Shown: positions 58,086 through 64,000 of the stretch, one piece after another | Numbering within the stretch: the first letter of the stretch is position 1 | Layout: the number at the start of each line of letters is the position of its first letter | From: Pseudoscleropodium purum | Taxonomy: Eukaryota; Streptophyta; Bryopsida; Hypnales; Brachytheciaceae | Assembly: GCA_963969395.1 (NCBI GenBank) | Contig: OZ017796.1 | Coordinates: 13,208,501-13,272,500 of the forward strand | DNA: 64,000 bases | Direction of reading: 5' to 3' | Notes under the pieces: generated by a model | Databases searched by the model: none | The model's input: only the letters and a program-made list of their open reading frames with translations | What the model was told of the DNA's origin: nothing | Made by a program: the position numbers and the translations under genes

Positions 58086-61000
58086 CTAGCTGGCAGCTTG
58101 CTTCACCAAAATGACTTTCAATTCCTTCTTGTTGATCTGTCATAACAAAATCCATCATCGACAACCTATTGCACAATTTGAGGAATGACAATCTTGCAAA
58201 AGAATATTGGTGACAGAGGTCGAGGGCAACACTACTGATTTTTCTATTGCAAAAAAATGTTCAAGGCTATGAAATTATGGCTTAAACGAAGTCATGACGT
58301 CCATTCAAGACACTAAAATGACATCTAAACAGTGAACCTTTTTTCGGTACCTTTTCAAACAAGAGGAACACAATTTACGGGAGGACTTACCTTTCCCATG
58401 GCATTGCGAGGCAAAGAGCTCCACACTAACAGCTGTGACGGAATCTGCACACAGACAAGTCTTCCATCAAATATTTGAGGACATACAAAACTTTAAAACG
58501 CAGAATAATACACCGGTACTCAACAACGGAAATATTGCAACACTGCCTTACAAACCTAAGGCATTGGATATTCGTACTTCACTGTCATGAAATTGAAATT
58601 AAAATGGCTTCAAGAGAATTTCGCTACCTTGTAAGGAGCCATTCGTTCCCGCGCCCAAGACTTGAAAGAGTCCAAAGTCAGAGCGGGCATTGACTTGGCA
58701 GCTGCCTCAGCAGCCACATTCTCATGCACCACCACTACTGCAGACAATATTTCACCATATGTTTTGTCCGGCATGCCCATGACAGCACACTCAGAAATAG
58801 ATGGATGCTGTTCAAAACAAAACAAACGAAATCCATCTTAATGAACCCAATGCAAGGATAATGTATCAGGCATGATAAATATTCTCATCCAATCCGTCAC
58901 TGAACAGATATTCAAAATAAACCATGAGGTACAATTGAAGCAGTGAAGCAAGGTACCCTAAACATAAAACTGGTGTCTGAATCCTGGTTTCGGGAGTAAT
59001 GATGTCCACTTACAATATATGAATGTTCAGTGTTCTAAAATTATTACCAAAATGTTACCAGCATGTGAGTTCACATACCTGCAGGAGAATGGCTTCAATC
59101 TCAAGAGCAGACAGTTTATAACCTCCAGATTTAACTATGTCAACACTAGATCCTGTATAGAGAAGGCACGGAAAAGTCGAAAGTGAGAACTTGCTTAAGA
59201 GTCCTGTACATGGGAGACTCAGCGTCTGCGATGAAACATATCAAATGAAGCCAGCAAGTCATTCTTATTGGACTTCAAACCCATTCTATTCTAGAAACGT
59301 GACAAAATTTGTACAACTAAAAATAAGAGCAATCATCGACATAGTTCATAATTTTTGCGAAGACTTGTTTTCGGTTGATACGTACGTCCCAGAATCTTGA
59401 CATAACCATCCACTACAGTTACGGTATCGCCTGTTCTGAAGTAACCATCTTCTCGAAAGGATTCGCTTGTCACCTGGCACAATTCTTTCATGATTTCAAA
59501 ACCATCTGAGAAATTTGACGAAGCAAACAAGTTTCCAATGTGACGGAATACACAAAAGACTTGAAAAATTGACTTCGCTTCAGGCACATCTCTCCAAAAA
59601 TATATTACGAGCAGGAACGTGAAGCTGTCTCTTATCTCTCAGGAAGCAAATAAGAGCATGGAGATGAGCATAACTAATTCTTAGGATCGTATTCACGTTT
59701 CAATACCTTTGGATTTCGCCAATACTCTTGAAACATAGCAGGGCTTTTGATGCACAATTCTCCTGCACCCGCCTCCTCGTCTTCCGCTTCCGCAATCAGC
59801 ATCTAGAAATGTATCACTGATGTTAGCATCTCTTCAGCAGACTTCCAAGCTCGCTAGAAATTCTTCTTGAGTTGATGACTATATTCAAAGAATATTTAAA
59901 CAGATTCATAGATTTCAAGAACACTCTACCGTAGCAATCAGGAAACAGGTACCTGCACTCCTGGAAGAGGTTTCCCAACAAAGCCTGCCCTTCGCTCCCC
60001 ACGAAGAGGGTTGGACAGGGCCATAACAAACTGCAAACATAGCACGACTGTAAATGAGACTCGCTTATCAGTCTCAAGACTTTCGTGTCTTCTGTCGATA
60101 GCATGAACTTTGGAATAGTTGTTGCAAAAATAGTAACAAAATCATCCATGATGATGGAGCTTCTGTGATCGGATGAAATTTCTAAACGGAGACGGCATCT
60201 GGGAGATCAAGTGATATCAGAGAAGAATAAAATCAAACGCATGGAGATTATGTCATGTCACATACCTCTGTCATGCCATATCTCTCCAGGAGGCGATGGC
60301 CAGTCACACTCTCCCACTTTTCCATGACTGGTTCAGGCAGAGCTGAAGATCCGCACATCTGCTCATATTACAGCGCAGGTATTATCACTTCCTCAACCCA
60401 TTATCCACAACCTAGTCACCCACATTATCTTAGATAACGATGGCAATTTGAGGGTCATAAAGGTGCGTAATTACCATGAGGCGGAGCTGCCTGGCTGCAT
60501 AAGAACAGGCCTTCTGGGAATCGGCGTCCATCGCATCATACCCTTGCAATAAGCGCACGTACATTGTTGGGACCTGTGAAAACGAGGAGACACTTAGCAC
60601 ATTACCTTTTTTTCTTTCACAGAAGAAAACCTATTTGTACGGAAATTTTATACCTCAAACAAAGCTTGAACCATCACCACACTAGATCGTGTAACTTTTT
60701 ACAAGCATCTTACACAATGATTAGTGTTATACACAAGTTAGGATGAAAGCTTACTCCAGTGAAGACTGTTGCAGGATGAGCGGCTTTTTCACCTTCTCTT
60801 GGATACGAGTCCCTCCATCGATTCCAGATTCCACTCACGCTAAACTTCGGCATAAATTCCACCTTCACATGTTTTCAATCTCAATAAGAAGCACGAAACC
60901 TCCCTACACTTATGGTACACCACAATGATTGACTATTCCCCGTGTAAAAACTTCACAAAAGACGTCAAAAGGAGCATTTCCAAAAATATAGTGAGAGTAA

Positions 61001-62971
61001 TTACCGAGGCCCCGGCAAAGAGGGGCGCGAGCAATGCATTGAACATCCCGTGCACATGTGAACCCTTTTTGTCAAGGATAATCAGAACAGTTACTACGTC
61101 CCTTCAAACAATTAAATCAGCTTATCAGAGATTTAACTTTGAACGAGAAAAAATCACGATCTAGAGGATATGATGCAATGGTAGACAATGGAGGAAACGA
61201 TCGGCGTTTGTGTACTCCCAAGCCTCAGCCAGCATGCGGACCTGAATCACACCACGAAGTAACCATATCAAAACTCCTGAGGTAATATATTCGACTCAAA
61301 ATATCGACTTGCAAGATACGCAACAAATATATTTTGCACTGCATAAACTGACCTGAGCTCCGATGCTGGCATGGGTATGAACAACACCCTTTGGCTTCCC
61401 AGTCGTTCCACTTGTATAAAGAATCAGAGCTGGTTTAACACCTAAATTATGGAGGATCAGATCATAAGTTATTCTTCTACTAACACAAGTCACAACGGCT
61501 CCAAGTAGCGACATAGAGTTCACAACAGGTTGTTGCACAAGCCTTGCCGTCCAGTACATTAACCTCTAACTACAATCACAGACATTGCAGAATAGACATA
61601 CCTTCAAGAGCAGATGAGGTTTTATCAACCTCTGCTAAAATGTCCTCAAATGATACATCTTCCAACTTCGGATCATCATCAACACTGGAGACTGCTGGGA
61701 GAACGTGATAGTCGGCAGAGCACTTCTTAGCTACTCCTTCCAACTGATCTTGAAACTCCTCAGTAGACACAACGGTAGAAATATCCTGCATGATAATGCC
61801 TAACTCATATTATTACCGACCAGTCAGATGTAAGTCTAGAAGTGATATGCAATCATAGGTGAGAAGCAGACCGCAAAATACTTGCGAATGATTGAGTAAG
61901 ACGAAGAGCTAATATGCCTTCTTTACAAATGGAATTTCTGGACGGTAGGCGTCTTTTAAACAATCACCTTGTCAGGTTGTTGAATAATCTTGCTGGAATG
62001 ACAGACACACGGCAAAGATTACGAGATCAAGTTTAAACAATCTTGCTCCATAACAACGACTGCCTAAGCATTAGAACGTCAAATCTGTACAAGAGAAAGG
62101 TCATACGGGTCGTACTGCGTCAGTAAGAACGTGCACAAGCTCTGCCTCAGGATAGCTAAGAGCCAAAGGAACTGCAACGTCTCCATTCAACCAAACTGCC
62201 CAGAGGCTAGCAACAAATTCCGCGGATGGGGTTGCCATGATGCCCACTCGCGTCCCGTGCAGTCTCGCAACATCCTGAAAGTCACATGGAATGCTTGCGT
62301 CAACACCACTTGCTGCGCATTTTCTAAACGTCACTACCCACTTTAACAGGAACTTGATAGTTTCGTACACTAAATCAAGAAAAAACCTCAACATTTATTA
62401 GTCCAATATCATCCACAATATGACAGCTAGTCTAGTTCATAGTTTATAGTTCATATTTCTATGTGAGAAGCGGGCGTATAGAAAGAGTCTCAGTGCTCTA
62501 CGCCCTACCTTACTCCACCCCAAACTTAGCTTGTGATTTGTTGAAAGGTGCCCTGAATTGAGAGCGAATCTTCCTGAATGTAAGACAATGTGGGACGACT
62601 TTAGGGATCGAAGCAGTCATCTTTCAATATCTATTCACAGCTTAGTCTTTCCCGTAGCGATCTAAAAGAATGTTCAGGTTCAATTGATGAACCCGGGACG
62701 AAGGTATCTGAATGCATGACGGATACTCTAAACTCAACAAAAATTCGTAAGGTCTGAAGAATGCAGTACAGAAAATATTTACCTCATTGCTGGCGGCTGT
62801 TCCGTTATTTTGCTTAGATGTGTCACTTTTCATAGATTGCAATAATTTTGAAATCTGGGACGCGGATTGTAGTAAATGTCCATAGTAGTAGTCTTTCTGT
62901 CCAGAAGATATTGCAAGAGAAGTTCGACACTCGGAATGACTCAGCTTCTTCCCTAACTTCAATGACTCCAT
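58086..62971 (-). CDS. AAE13: Malonyl-CoA synthetase (acyl-activating enzyme 13 family)
   Basis: Hand-spliced coding exons, 5' to 3' on the minus strand: 62971-62783, 62274-62116, 61785-61602, 61441-61353, 61241-61172, 61057-61005, 60862-60755, 60573-60475, 60358-60266, 60030-59953, 59802-59707, 59473-59386, 59153-59080, 58807-58628, 58444-58391, 58136-58086. All phases agree, giving 554 aa, close to the cytosolic form of the family. It is an ANL-superfamily adenylating enzyme: P-loop-like [11 protein letters not shown] (residues 186-196), LPLHHVHG (about 227-234), [23 protein letters not shown] and the C-terminal catalytic-lysine motif NAMGK. Such enzymes make malonyl-CoA from malonate, CoA and ATP. 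The start at 62971 aligns with the family's cytosolic start (MESLK); the exon extends to an acceptor at 62989, so an upstream exon exists, either untranslated or encoding a mitochondrial presequence. One intron is U12-type. It is convergent with the kinesin. Confidence 0.93.
61058..61171 (-). other. U12-type AT-AC intron of the AAE13-like gene
   Basis: No GT-AG pair fits between the exons ending LPLH and starting VHG. On the minus strand the intron begins ATATCCTCT, matching the U12 donor. It carries the branch-point consensus TCCTTGAC and ends TTCAC, with the branch A 14 nt before the end. Splicing here restores CAT (His) across the junction and the exact motif LPLHHVHG. Length is 114 nt. 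Confidence 0.85.
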
Positions 62972-62988
62972 AGCTTCTGCTTCGTATG

Positions 62989-64000
62989 CTAAAACAACAA
63001 CGTTACAATAATTCAGTGTGACACAAATTGACAAACGATGCCAACAACTTTCATGGCAGTTTATGTGGAACCAAAGTCGAAGGAGAGATGAAAAACAAGG
63101 ATAGCTGCGAAATTCATCTCTGAATCCAGTATTCCAAGTTTAGAGTCGTCAGCCCTCTAAATATTGAAAGTCGCAGGCAAGCATAGCGTACTCTGGAGTT
63201 GCTCGAGTGTAAAAACCCGCCTTTCGAATAAATACATGAAGTGTCCAAACTCATTTGCTTACCAGGAGAACGACGTCACAAGGAACACATTATTTACAGC
63301 ATTTAATGAGAGCTACCAATTGAAAAAGCTCACAAACTTTAAGCAATCTAAAAATGGAATATTTTTTCAGCTGTGGGTACTATTATCCCTATAGCAGAGG
63401 GTTTGAGAAATCTCCGACAGCAGCTAACTATATCGAAACTAACCGCCAGTTAAAGGTTCACGCTACGAGTCCTAACAATTGCGTCAGAGCACAGCAGGTA
63501 ACAACTTCGACAGATGACCGTCGATGCTACAACTCAATAGAAAGCATTCTCGCTACAGCATTCCAATCTCTAATAATGTACACGGCGAAGGCCAGAATGG
63601 AGCACATCAATCAATACTCTACACGCAAGCTAAAATAACCACGGCTATGTTAGCTAGGAACCTCACACAGAGATTCTGAAACTCCAACTATAGCCACAAG
63701 CGGCGAAATCGAAGGCTTCCAATTGAGGCGAGAAATCCTATAATCAGTAGAAAAGCGCTCTCGCTGCAGGACTCCAATCTCTCATAAACTCCAAACGCCG
63801 TAGACCAATCAATATTCTACAAGCAAGCACAAATCACAACGGCTATGATCGGATTTCACAATTGCTCCTCCCCGCTCACTCCCCGTCATCCGAGTCTAAA
63901 ATACCTTACACGGAGCTTCCGAAACTCTCACCACAGCCACAAAACGGTGAAATCGAAGACTTCGAATGGCGGAATTGATGTACCTGAAGACGACGAAAGC
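62989..64000 (-). promoter_or_regulatory. 5' region of the AAE13-like gene with a tandem duplication
   Basis: Two diverged copies of a segment of about 210-235 bp lie at about 63540-63745 and 63749-63985. Shared words include TCAATCAATA.TCTACA.GCAAGC, ACGGCTATG, CTTACAC / CTCACAC and GAAATCGAAG. On the minus strand both copies hold a potential donor at the same place (GTGTAAG|GTATTT near 63906 and GTGTGAG|GTTCCT near 63664). They may therefore be alternative untranslated first exons or promoters. No coding exon was supported upstream of 62988. The window ends here, so the true start may lie outside. Confidence 0.5.

Overview
This window looks like nuclear DNA of a streptophyte plant. The two clear single-copy genes are plant-type: a CENP-E-like kinesin-7 with about 18 small introns, and a malonyl-CoA synthetase of the AAE13 family with 16 coding exons. 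The rest is AT-rich DNA full of degraded DNA transposons, MITEs and minisatellites. A piggyBac-like pseudogene and a transposase of the ENYSF/SDG/GHGKSPHDG type, neither usual in flowering plants, lean towards a non-seed lineage (bryophyte, lycophyte or charophyte). That placement is a weak inference.

Layout. 1-8.5 kb: AT-rich and gene-poor, with a 719-bp foldback element (4453-5171). 8.8-16.4 kb: a probable three-exon gene (732 aa by my splice model) coding for an unknown N-terminal region, a helical middle region and a C-terminal protein-kinase fold. Its first intron holds a degenerate ~185-bp tandem array and a tRNA-like pol III box. Its second intron (3.25 kb) carries an antisense, CCGG-rich insertion with its own TATA box and one long ORF broken by a single TAG. 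16.8-21 kb: a decayed minus-strand transposase gene, with a GGAAC minisatellite inside and a 20-bp-phased telo-box array just upstream. 21.1-23.5 kb: probable CACTA remnant with a 100-bp tandem repeat and a DUF4216-like fragment. 23.5-24.7 kb: polypyrimidine and CCCTCCCTTT repeats. 26.7-27.6 kb: a Harbinger-like TIR element with TAA target duplication. 29.5 kb: a microRNA-precursor-like hairpin. 32.5-38 kb: a hAT-like MITE, a second foldback, one of two copies of a CATTAGAAGA MITE, and minisatellites. 40.5-45.4 kb: a piggyBac-like pseudogene split by a 1.84-kb element with a perfect 10-bp target duplication. 46.6-47.0 kb: another MITE.

From 47 to 64 kb the window is genic. The kinesin (48458-54845, +) and the acyl-activating enzyme (62971-58086, -) are convergent, about 3.2 kb apart. 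The second MITE copy lies between them. The enzyme gene carries a textbook U12-type AT-AC intron inside its LPLHHVHG motif, and its 5' region holds a diverged ~210-235-bp tandem duplication that may supply alternative first exons.

All gene models were spliced by hand from the sequence (GT-AG, phase continuity and family motifs). No alignment or expression data were used.
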